Shown here: positions 33,134 through 43,600 of the stretch, in pieces
How the letters are laid out: each line of letters begins with the position of its first letter
Numbering within the stretch: the first letter of the stretch is position 1
Source: Clitoria ternatea
Taxonomy: Eukaryota; Streptophyta; Magnoliopsida; Fabales; Fabaceae
DNA: 64,000 bases
Assembly: GCA_037962975.1 (NCBI GenBank)
Contig: CM075669.1
Coordinates: 190,224,501-190,288,500, forward strand
Direction of reading: 5' to 3'
Translations under genes and position numbers: made by a program
The notes under the pieces: model-generated
What the model was told of the DNA's origin: nothing
Seen by the model: only the letters and a program-made list of their open reading frames with translations
Databases searched by the model: none

Positions 33134-33946
33134 TGATGTAGGAACTTCTTCTAGTCTCTTGAAGAAGGGTGGATCTAGGGAACTCTTCCTCTTCTTGCCT
33201 CTTCAAACCTTGAGCTATCTCCTTGATGATGAGAAAACTGAAAGGGAGCTAAAGGGAAAAGACTCACTATTTGAAAATTGAAAAAGGAAAAGAGAAAGAA
33301 GAAAGTGGAAATAGATGGAAGGAAGGAGAAGGATGGAGGATAAAATTGGAGAAAGGAAGGGGAAACCACTCCAAGAGGAGATAATTCTTTTGGAACTCAC
33401 CACCAAGAGGGAGGAAATCCCCTTGGATGAGAGCTTACTAGAGCTCACTCTAACCTAGAGAGAAGGGAGAGTTTCTCTCACTAAAATCTCACTCAAAAGT
33501 GTGTAATTCTCAAATGGCATTCAAGTGTGTCAAATTACAAAAGGAGAGCACCTTATATAGTGCCTCAAAGATTTCAGCCAAGTGGTTCCCTTATGGGCCT
33601 CTTTATGATGCCTAGGCCCAATAATGCAAATGGAAAGGAGTATGGCCTATACATGGCCCAAAGTGAATGTACATGGCCCAAAAGTGGCCCAAATGACCTT
33701 GCAAGGCCCAAATGAAACCTATAAGCCTAGAGAATCTAACTAAGGAGCATGTTACAAGTAGATTATGATTAGATCCTCAAGAAGTCTTCATTATGCTTGG
33801 GCCCACTCAAGGAGAGGAATCAAGATAAGGCCCGATGGATGCTCTCCTTGGCCCTTTTGGTCTTGGCCCTTGTGAGAGGACCTTTGTATGCTTCAAGTCC
33901 TTTTCCTAAGATGGTGTGAGGGTCCTCCCTTAGTGTGTCCTTATTA
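33134..33946 (-). repeat. 5' LTR of Reina-like element
   Basis: The complete 813-base LTR carries a minus-strand TATATAAGG box at 33551-33559. It ends CTTATTA, where the other copy reads CTCATTA, followed by target copy ACAAC (33947-33951). Confidence 0.92.
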
Positions 33947-33951
33947 ACAAC

Positions 33952-34340
33952 CATCATTTCCAACCATTTCATTTAATCATAATAACCTCATTAACCCCTC
34001 AACCTCATATATAAAATCACCCCAATAACAATAACTCATAATTTTCTCATGAATTTCTCAAAGCCCTAAAATCCTAATTTCTAGTGTTGTCAGAAGAACT
34101 CACTATTCTCAATTCCAACTACATTTATGCCTCATTTCAAAGTTCCTTAGGCAAGCAACAATGTATCCCATTCATTATCAACAACAATAATGAATCCCCA
34201 AGGATTATCCAACTTAGGGTTTGGTTCTACACACCTTTATTCATCAAAATAACTTTTAATCTCCTATCACAATACTTAAATAAACTCAAAATCATCAACA
34301 AAATCCATGGGTGATCAAAATCTTACCTCTTTCTCCTAGC
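33952..34340 (-). mobile_element. Continuation of the old long-LTR fragment
   Basis: This takes up where 2484 stops. On the minus strand it shows a splice-donor-like GAG|GTAAGATTTTG at about 34320-34335, matching the place where the younger copies have AAG|GTATGT or AAG|GTAAAG. No ORF of note. Confidence 0.6.
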
Positions 34341-34575
34341 CCAAAGAGGAACACGAAATTGAGGAGATGGGAAGGGGAGGTAATCAAATATTTGCTCCAA
34401 GGCCTAAAATCTAAAAATACATGGCCCAAATGTGGTCTAAAGCAAAACTATGGCCATACAAAGCCCAAAACAACATATAAAGCCCAAAATTGGCCTAAAT
34501 AAAGTCCTAAAATTATTTTTATTACAATTTATTAAATCCAAGAAATGAAAAATATATGGAGACTGGATCTCATTA
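34341..34575 (-). repeat. LTR part of a third, degraded Reina-like element
   Basis: The stretch has the same atggcccaaa-type words and the same CTCATTA end (34575) as the Reina-like LTR, followed by a purine tract on the minus strand. Its left border is not clear. Confidence 0.5.
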
Positions 34576-34646
34576 TGCTCTCCATCTTCAAGAGGATCTG
34601 TCCTCAAATCCAAGACATGAGTTCCTACAATTAAAAGGAGAAACAA
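34576..34646 (-). pseudogene. C-terminal scrap of Reina-like Pol
   Basis: Minus-strand residues VLDLRTDPLEDGEHNEI correspond to ALDFRTTYFEEGEHNED of the first Reina-like Pol, at the same distance from the LTR. A splice-acceptor-like TTTTAATTGTAG stands just upstream, and the rest of pol is missing. This suggests a chimeric non-autonomous relative. Confidence 0.6.
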
Positions 34647-35349
34647 TTAGCCCACATTATGATAAATGAAAATAAAAAATGATATATTTGTGTAATAGAA
34701 AGAAATCAATCAGGATACTAACTTTATGACCCTTGAAAGAACGAAAACATAAATATCATAAAAAAAAATATGAGATGGTCCCATAAAAATACACAAACAA
34801 AGCTATGAGGCATCCCAACAACCCTATGGATGATCCTATGTGTGGTATGCATAAAGGATATGGTAGATGACATGGACATAAAAACATGGGGTGTAACATA
34901 AAACATGGACATATCATAAATAATCATTAGATGTAATGCCCTAAGAGGATCAGAGTATGTTATGGAGTGTAAACTAGGGGCTATTATGGTCATGGTATGA
35001 AAAGATGCAATTAGCTCCTTATATGAATCCTCATGCAAGTAGATGTTATTAACATGATGAAAATTATTAAATGGTCCTAAAAGAGTTCTAATGGAGATGA
35101 TATTAGATGAAGAAAAAGGTAAACCTATATACATACTAGAGATAAGCAAAACAACATAAGAAATGACTTTTGGGAAAGTCAACTCAAATAAGTATAAACA
35201 CATCCCTACACTATAAGAACCTATAACAACTACATACATCCTACAATTAACCCTAAGAAAATTATGTATAATCGATGTCTTATCTATCCTATAGTTGAAA
35301 GGAAAAGTTAGAGAAGCTTCCTGATAAGCCCATATTGTATTAATGAAAG
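34647..35349 (-). other. Body of the degraded element, unknown content
   Basis: Minus-strand reading frame 35362-34724 is open for 212 codons, but the residues are dominated by Ile, Phe, Met, His and Tyr as expected from AT-rich non-coding DNA. I recognise no domain. The stretch is the left flank of the large LTR element (target GAAAG at 35345-35349), and its continuation is at 61585. Confidence 0.45.
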
Positions 35350-35652
35350 TGTAACATCCCAAAATTTTATAAAAATGATTAAATATTAGAAATAAATATT
35401 AAATAATTATAAATGAGTTGATGAGTGTCCCAAAAATAATGGAATAATTAAATTGGGATTTTTTATGGATATTTATAATTTATTGAGATTTTAGGAGCTA
35501 AAATTATACCGGTTAAAATATGGGTGTCGGACCAAGTATCTCCAAATGAGATGTCGTTGGTCAAGGCTGTTAAGAATATTATTGGAAATCCAAATATACC
35601 TTTAGAATAATTTTTGGATAAAGTATTGAGCCTGAACTGAGATCCTGTATGT

Positions 35653-35660
35653 TATAAAAG
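35653..35660 (+). promoter_or_regulatory. TATA box of LARD-like LTR
   Basis: TATAAAAG lies about 300 bases into the LTR, followed by tttaatgaag and a cttcttcctct-rich leader. In the right LTR the same place (57182-57189) reads TATAAGAC, so that copy is weakened. U3 would be only about 330 bases and R-U5 over 4 kb. Confidence 0.55.
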
Positions 35661-35960
35661 GATAGAGTTTAATGAAGGGAAATGAAAATAAACACAAAAC
35701 CCACATTCTTTCTTTATATCTCACGTTGCCTTCTTCCTCTAAAAACAAAACCATTCTCTTCTTATTCTATCTTCCTTATTCATCTTCTTCCTCTTCCTTT
35801 CAAAACCTAAGAAAGAAAAATAGTGTGCATTCTTCTCCTCCCATTTTTATTGTATATCAAGCTTGGAGGAGATGATAATGGTGCCTTGGAGCTCTCCTTC
35901 TCCCACTCTATTTTTGTGCTCTCTCTCCCTCTCTTGGCAACCACTTTATTTTCTTGGGTG

Positions 35961-35969
35961 AAGGTATGT
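35961..35969 (+). promoter_or_regulatory. Splice-donor-like site in LARD LTR
   Basis: GAAG|GTATGTCC lies about 300 bases after the TATA box, at the end of a leader-like stretch. A GT donor-like word is present at the matching place in the right LTR (57491-57499), the solo LTR (about 44695 on the minus strand) and the oldest copy. Confidence 0.4.
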
Positions 35970-37317
35970 CCCTCACCATTTATGATGAGTTTATGCCTTT
36001 GGTTATGATTTTATTTGTTGGGAGAGTGTAGGTATGCATGGGTTATGGATTAGGAACCATTTTTAGGCAAAACCCAAATGTGGAGTGTGATAAATATGTG
36101 TTTTTGTGTTGATGTTGAGGGGGACACAAAAATATGATGTTTGGTGGTGGAAGATGATTATTATTAATGGTGAATGTTAGATTTTAGTGAAAATCCTAAC
36201 TCTAGGAATTAGGGGAATAAATAGAGATGTTGTGAGAAATGATTTTAAGTGTAAACCCATGATATTTTACATAAGAATGTTGTTTATGATGATGGTAGAT
36301 GGTTATTAATAATGGTTGTTATATGATTCTAGAGGAAAACCCTAAGCATGGAAATTGAGGCTTTTGACTTAATTGATAACTAAAGATGATTTAGGCCCTT
36401 GGAATGAGTTTTAAATGAGTAATATTGATGGTTGGTGTTGAGGAATTGTGAGATCAAGGAAATAGAGTAATGGCTCTAAGATTGGTAAGTCTGTTAAGGA
36501 TTATGATATTGTTGTGAGGGGCTTGAATAATGATGAATCATAGTGAAAATGATAGAATCAATAAGATATATATATTGGTTGATAAATTGATAGTCCATGA
36601 TTTGTGCCATTGAATTAGTTGATTGATAATGGATTTGAATGAAATAATGGCAAATAGATGGTTTGAGTAATGATAAATGCATTAAGAATGATGAAAGAGA
36701 TATTGTTGTTGGGTAGGATTGGCCTTTTAAGAGTTAGAGAATCATGGTTTTGGGAAAGGAATTCCCGAAGCCTAACAAAAGTATATGAATAAGTGTTTTA
36801 ACAAGTCTAGGACTTGATATTGAACATTAAGAATTATTGTTAATTACTTAGAAAAGTGATAAATGCCTTGTATACATATGTATGTATGTTGGTGTAGATA
36901 TTGTTTCGGGTAAAGGCGACGAAACGATCGGAGCATTAGGAATGCGGCTCTTCCCTCGAGGTAGGAGTGGAGTTTACATTCAAATTGCATGAGTAGAACA
37001 CTAGTGATTATTGTATGTGAATAATACTCATGCCTGCCTTGCCATGTAGATGTTGTGATAATATGAATGGCAATTTAAGGATCATTGAGAATGCTGTATA
37101 TGAATGTGTAATGATTGTTAAGAAAATATATATATGTGATGATGATAAGTTAAGTTTGGTAGGATTGATGAATTGGAATGGAAATTATTGAGTATGAATG
37201 GTTGAGGCAAGTTTTAAATACCTAATAAGAGGTGTATGATGTATTGAATTTGTCCAATTTGGATTGGTATAAGTTTTGGTGTGTAAGGTTGTTAAATTCT
37301 CAAGTTTTTGCACTTGA

Positions 37318-38045
37318 ACTGGTATTCTCGCTCAAGCGAGATGGATTGTCACTCAAGCGAGAATCCCTTGTATCAGTACTATGGCCTCTGGCCCATTTTC
37401 GCTCAGGCGTGTAGAAATCTCGCTCAAGCGAGATGTACTTGGAATGGGTGAATGGGATACTAGACAAATCTCGCTCAAGCGGGTACGACTACGCTTGAGC
37501 GAGTGAGTAAGGAAATAACCCTAAATGAATCTCGCTCAAGCGAGTAGTGAGACTGGTGGATCCTTGCTCAAGCGAGACGTGTGTGGGATGAGTAGAAGAG
37601 ATACTGGACGAGTCTCGCTCAAGCGGGTGTGGCCGCACTTGAGCTAGTGACAGAGGAAAAGATTCTGGGGGAGATTCGCTTAAGCGAATAACGTGGCAAG
37701 TTGGGCCTCGCTCAAGCGAGACAGCCTTGATGAGGTACCGGACGTTTTTCACTCAAGCGACTGGCTGGTGCTAATATGCGTCGCTCAAGCGAGCGTGAAA
37801 GAAGGTAGATACAGGCGATTTTCTTCCTAGCGGAATGAGAATGATAATGAAGGAGACCTTCGCCCAAGCGTGCATGCGAGATGGGAGCTTCTGTGAGAAT
37901 CTCGCTCAAGCGAGTGGACGCCTCGCTTGAGCGAGCAAGCATGGAAATAGACACTGGCGTGATTATGCCCGAGCGAGATGAGGCACTCAAGCGGGAAGGA
38001 ATTGTCTCGCTCGAGCAAGTAGGTGTCTCGCTTGAGCGAGTGACC
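37318..38045. repeat. CTCGCTCAAGCGAG array, left LTR
   Basis: About 20 copies of CTCGCTCAAGCGAG or its reverse form CTCGCTTGAGCGAG occur in about 725 bases. Arms CTCGCT/AGCGAG pair with each other around a two-base centre. Spacers of 15-50 bases are unrelated. Units occur in both orientations. Confidence 0.9.
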
Positions 38046-38824
38046 CTGATGGAAATGTTATTTCTTTTCTTCAGTTTGCTAGTGATGGGCCCCATTCCAA
38101 TTATGGAAAATTAATGAAATTTATATAATTGGGGATATATAATGGTTATGTAATATTGAGAGGATGCAGTGATGGGATCTTATTTCATTTTCTTTTTGAT
38201 TTTAATGGTATTGAACCCCATTCTTTTTGGGATAATTAAGAAGATGATATAGGTATCGTATGATAATAAATGATGTTGTGACCGTTCCTTGAATAAAAAG
38301 AAGAATGTTATTATTGATGAAATTGTGAATTTCCACTGTATTGTATACAAGTATGATCTTGTATGTATGGTCTAAGATTGTGATGATGGATTGTTGTATT
38401 TCCATACTAGATATGAGACAACGGTGATGAACAATAAGATGAAAACCACTAAATGAATGTGTGACAATGTTGATGAATATTATGAGATGTTGTAACACCA
38501 CTGTGGTTAATCGCAAGTATCGACTTGTATATATGATATGACGTACATGTGAAATATATTGAGATGAAAAAATACGTTTATTTATGGAACAAATGATATG
38601 CCTTGAATGTTACGATGATTGTCATTATTTTTACTTCCATGCATGGAGTGTTATGCAATGAGATTGTAGCCATTGAGATGCTAAGTATGTGAACAAAATG
38701 CCTTGAGGGGCTTGTACATAATTGGATGTTATTGATTGAAAATGTCAAATTAAAATATATCCCTATATGAGAGGGTGAGATATCCTTGTCAGGTTGTTTG
38801 GCATATGCATTATTGCATTTTACA

Positions 38825-39035
38825 TTCTATGAAGGGAGTACCCCTTACGAGGCGGGAAACCAACTTGATGATGATGTGATATTGAGCTGGTGGTTATGAT
38901 CACCTGGTTATTGGAATAAAAAAGGGCTTGCGAGTTCCTATGATGCCCGTGGTTGTGATCACGAGACGGGAGTACCCCTTGCGAGGCTGGAAACCCATGT
39001 GAATGAATGATATGGTGGTTGCGATCACCTGATGA
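38825..39035 (+). repeat. GCGAGGCGGGAAACC / GGTTGCGATCAC short repeats, left LTR
   Basis: Interspersed copies of ggttgcgatcac (or gttatgatcac) and agtaccccttacgaggcgggaaacc-like units. It is shorter than the matching array in the right LTR. Confidence 0.75.
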
Positions 39036-42024
39036 AATGAAATGGATCTATTGCATATGCATTAAACAGTTGACATATGCATTAGCCATAGGTGCATGGC
39101 ATTTGAGATGGGATGACCACGAGAGATGAAAAACCTCTTGCGAAGAGGAATTGAGTAAAGAATTAATAAATTGATGATGAAGATTCGTGAATGCCCTTGA
39201 TGATAAGTGTCAATGTGATTGTGTATGTGCTTATGCTTGATTATGTTATAAATTACGATTCATGAGGCTTGTATGCCTATTATAACAATGTGATGATGAT
39301 TGAATGATGAATTAATAGTTTTATAGCAAAGCACACATGATGAATAAATGCATGTACACTTAATCAAAATATATGTATATTCGTCATTTTGAATGTATAA
39401 CTCACTCTCCCATGTGGTCTCCTTTTTAGCCTTGTGATATAGGTTGCCATGGGATGAGTTTGGATTTTAAATTGAAGTTCTGGGAAGGTAAATAATGGTA
39501 GTGGAAATGCCTTGGCCGGCATCATTTGTGAAATGTAATGTAATGGATAAATTATATATGATGATATTGATGATCTAATGATTTTGGTCATGTATAAGAT
39601 AATCGTGGGTGTATAACACCCCTGATTTTCTGTACTCGAATCCCGATGTAATCCCGAATAAATTTTTCACGTTTGAAAGTATTTCCGAGACACCACCATG
39701 ATCACATCAAGACCCAAATCACAGAAAACCAAAGATTGAGATTTAAAAACCTATAACTGGATCGATAAGTAGTCTGCCCATTTGGTATACAAAAATAACA
39801 GAGTTTACAGTGGAAGAAAAATGTGTATACCGGGCACACGCCTAGTCCCATATATGAAGATATGAGAAAAGGCTCGGCAAAGCATGCAATGGCATATCAT
39901 AAGCCTAATAGACAACCATCATCATTTCACATAATCACATAAATCATGCAATGCCTAAGATATAAGTATATACTCATCTATATGGTCATGCGTCATACAT
40001 CATCAATGTTCATATTCATAATAGACCATAACCAGTCCAACCTCAATTCATATATCTCCACTATTAGTACATCATCCAAATGTATATTTATATTCACAAT
40101 TCGTCCATCAATATCAATGATTACAACATCATACTATTCATCATAAACATAACACATTAAATTACAATGCTGTCTGCCAAGGCATTCCTCTACAACTATT
40201 TACCTTCCCAAAAGCTTTACTTTAAAAACGTCCTCTTCCCATGGCATTCCTGCATCAATACTAAAAAGTAGACCACATGGGAGAGTGAGTTATACATTTC
40301 AAATGACGATATGAATACAATTGAAATTATGTGCATATGCATATCAACATCATGTATGCTTTGCTAAACACATCAACAATCATCATAGATTATTAATTCA
40401 ACAATATATATATTCATTTCATACTTATTCATCAAATCATAGCAAAGCAAGCATATACACATTTGTCACACCGCCACAATGGGCCAACACATCAATATAG
40501 ACCATTCTGGTCTTTCATCAAAGCCACCATGGGCTAACATCATCATTACAATCATAAACAAATACGCCCTTCATTACATTGGGCCATAACATACATATCA
40601 TCATATTTAACATCATTTCGTATATTCATATCATTTATAACTTTTATGTGGTCATTCATTATATTAACTTCTCATCTCATCAACATCAATACCATCATCT
40701 CAATCATCATCAATCATCATCATATTCTGGTATATCTCCATGCTATATGCAAATGCTCTTATGGCTAATGCATATGCACAATGGAATAATCAACAACAAA
40801 TGCGGATCCGACTGTGGGAATAAACACCAAATTGTGGGTTCAAGCATGATCACATACCATGCCCCTACTGCAGTAGTAAAATGTGTACACATATATCATA
40901 ATGCATGCATATTCACCATATTTTTATTGGTACCAAACCGCATCGCCCATCATGCAACACCTGGTCATTTTCACCATGACCGCGGTATACAACATATTCA
41001 ACATATGGTGTTGCGGGCGGGCCAGATATCAAATCATGGCGGCTGTGATCCCAAGGACCACCGAGGTCACCTGCTCATAAAGAGCCACCCCCCACAAGGG
41101 TCGGCCACATGTAGCTCCCCGTAGCAATACATGGGCGGCTTCGTGACTTACACATCGAGTCACAGGGGATACAACAAATTGCTCGTGCACTGAGCCGCCC
41201 TCCCACTTGGCCAACCGGGGGAATCCCCTAATATTCCAACACCGGCAGCTATGATATGCCATGGATGCAATGCAATGCAAATTAAATGCATTCTCACTCT
41301 ATGCATCGTAAATGCCACTCATCAAACATCAACATCATCATCATAATCACCAACACCACCATACACCTTAGTGGATTTCAACATTGTTTGTTTCTTAGTC
41401 ATAGCTTTCAAGTTTTATTGTGGCATTTTCATCTCAACATATTTTCACATATATTTCACCCCATACACGCAAGTAGATACTTGCAATCAATCACAATGGC
41501 ATTTCAATATTATATAATATTCATCAATAATACCTCACTTTCATTTAGTGGGTTTTCATCTCATTATTCATTACCATTGTCAAGTATACTCATATGTATA
41601 TATAATTATGTGGCATTCATAACATTTTCAATTTTATATTTCATACCACACATACAAGACCATGCTTGTATCGCACACAATGGTACACAATAATTCATCA
41701 ACATAATTATACACCTCTTTGTGCAAGAGAGTGTTCAACATCTTCATCTAACATTATTCAATGTCACATTCTCACCACTTCATCACTTTATGTCATATAC
41801 CATATCATCTAATTATCCTTTCATTATTCTATTTTTAAGTGGTAATGGGTTATAATTAATTAGTCCCAATGTACCAACCAACCTCAATCACCACCATATT
41901 TTATCATTAACACATTACCTCTCATACATCCCCTGATTTGTCTCAACTTTACCTTGTCATGCCAAAAAGAAGGGTCAAATATGAGCCTGCCACCAGCAAT
42001 ATCGAGTAAAACCCATTCTGGTGG

Positions 42025-42165
42025 AAACTCGCTCAAGCGAGATTCACATCCGCTTGAGCGAGACAGGCCCAGTTCGCTTGGGTGACTCCCTTTCGCGTAA
42101 GCGAAATACATCCAATAACCAATTCCTTTTTTGAGCGAAGCACCAGCTCGCTTAAGCGAAATCCG
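42025..42165. repeat. CGCTTGAGCGA units in solo LTR, first block
   Basis: About six units of the CTCGCTCAAGCGAG type (tcgcttgagcgag, tcgcttaagcgaa, tcgcgtaagcgaa and others), several with GAA-ending arms. Confidence 0.8.
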
Positions 42166-42229
42166 ACCAGAGGTCGTTCTTACTAACACTTGGTTTTTAC
42201 TCGGTAAACCTGTTCTAGAACCGATCCCT

Positions 42230-43255
42230 CTCGTTCGGTCCTTCACTCAGCAAATTACTTTAAAACCGACCTATCACACTCGGTTGTCCACTCGGTAAAA
42301 TCAATCAAAACCGACTTCCAACACTCGGGTTTTCACTCGGTAGAATCTCCCTGAAACCGGATCAAGGCACTCAGGTTTTCCACTCAGCAAATTAATCCTG
42401 ACCTATCCATCATTCATTCGGCCAATTAATTCCAAATCCGAGTCATCTCTCAATCAATCTTTCACTCGGTAAACTTCATACAAAGCCGACCCATCTTTCG
42501 CCCGGTTTTCACTCGGCATAATTATCTCAGAAACGACTTATCTCTTACTCAGTTTCAATTGGTGAAATTATCAATAAACAACTCCTTTTTCTTTCTCTCG
42601 GGCTAGGTTTTCTAGCACTCAGCCTTCACTCGGGCGAAGCTATTCCAAAATACATCTGGACAGACTCACAGTATATCCCCCCAGGTGCCAATCCCCACTC
42701 GGAATTACACACTCGGATTCCACCATTAAGTTCCATTCGGAATTACTCTGATCTCTCGTCACTCGAAGGAATTCACTAAGCTGTCACACTCGGACCTATT
42801 TAAATCTTGCCCACTAGGAATATATAACTTTATTCACTCAAAAGAGGACTCCTAGAATACCTCAATCGGAACCATCACAATCACTCTCCCCTCGGGAGAG
42901 GTTCATTCGGGATTTCCCACTCGGGAATAATTAGACCTATAATTACTCGGGGAATTCTCTCACTAAGATCCCTCTCGGCTTAGGTTTATTAAAATGGATC
43001 TCTCACAGAACACATTTCTCTCGAAGTCCTCTTAAGCCTTCACCACTCGGAAAAGGCCCAATGGCTATAGCCTCACTCAGAATTGCACATTAGAAGGGAC
43101 TCCACTCGGCACAGGTTACACTGTACTCGAAAATTCCCCATTCGGGACTCCACTGCCTAGATCATCACATTCACGAGCCTTCTACTCAGATTATGCCCAC
43201 TTCCTCACTCGGAAGGTCATGACTCGGACATGAGTCACTCGAAATTCACCCAGAA
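42230..43255. repeat. CACTCGG short-word array in solo LTR
   Basis: Roughly thirty copies of CACTCGG, TTCGG or CTCGGG-like words occur across about 1 kb, set in otherwise unrelated text such as aaccgactt and attcggaat. No fixed period is seen. I have not seen this word repeated elsewhere in the window. Confidence 0.7.
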
Positions 43256-43334
43256 ATTCCACCACCTCTTAATTCATTTCCAAAACTCCTACTTAGACAA
43301 AGTTTGTTCAGAAACTTACCCAATCACCATTTAC

Positions 43335-43600
43335 TTGTCTCGCCTGGGCGAATGCCATCCCTTAAGACTCTTCGCTCGGGTGGATTTCGTCCAGTAGCTA
43401 AATCCCTGATCTACTAACATTCTCGCTTGAGCGAACTGGCCATTCGCTTGAGCGAAATCAGACCAGTGGCTAATTCCTTCGCCCTCGCTCGGGCGAAGCC
43501 CCATTCGCCTGGGCGAATTTACTCCAGAAGCTAATTTACTGAAGCAGGGGACTCTCGCTTGGGTGGAATCCCATCTCGCTTCAGCGAGATTACCAGGACA
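43335..43600. repeat. CGCTTGAGCGA units in solo LTR, second block
   Basis: About eight units such as tcgcttgagcgaa, tcgcctgggcgaa and tcgctcgggcgaa. Several have CC/GG centres instead of CA/TG, as if arms had been kept paired while the centre changed. Confidence 0.8.

Larger units (their letters stand above)
2485..33946 (-). mobile_element. Reina-like Ty3/gypsy LTR retrotransposon, split by nested insertions
   Basis: The element is read on the minus strand. Its LTRs (812 and 813 bases once the insertion is removed) start TGATG and end CATTA on the plus strand, originally probably CATCA. A 5-bp target duplication ACAAC lies at 2480-2484 and 33947-33951. The gene order from the right is LTR, tRNA-Met-like primer site, long leader, gag, protease, reverse transcriptase, RNase H, integrase, polypurine tract, LTR. 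A copia element at 3021-26068 interrupts the left (3') LTR. All genes are broken. The Reina lineage is assigned from the style of the integrase C-terminus (FNISDLSPF) and the lack of an obvious chromodomain; this is family-level inference. Confidence 0.9.
35350..39611 (+). repeat. 5' LTR of LARD-like element, first part
   Basis: Homologous to 56880-61015. Contains a TATA box, a pyrimidine-rich leader, a splice-donor-like site, a CTCGCTCAAGCGAG array and a short GC-rich repeat array. It is cut by a reverse solo LTR, with target GGGTG at 39607-39611. Confidence 0.9.

Noticed and set aside
34084..34314. Small plus-strand ORFs in the LTR regions (also 1405-2407 and 40579-41693)
   Set aside because: They lie in LTR sequence, have no domains, are not kept in the related copies and follow from low GC content.
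34724..35362. 212-codon minus-strand ORF, possible membrane protein
   Set aside because: Composition is what AT-rich DNA gives by chance, no domain is visible, and it runs across the border of the LARD insertion.
37489..38114. Overlapping ORFs across the CTCGCTCAAGCGAG array
   Set aside because: The frames are open because the repeated motif has no stop codons; the same happens at 58528-59377.
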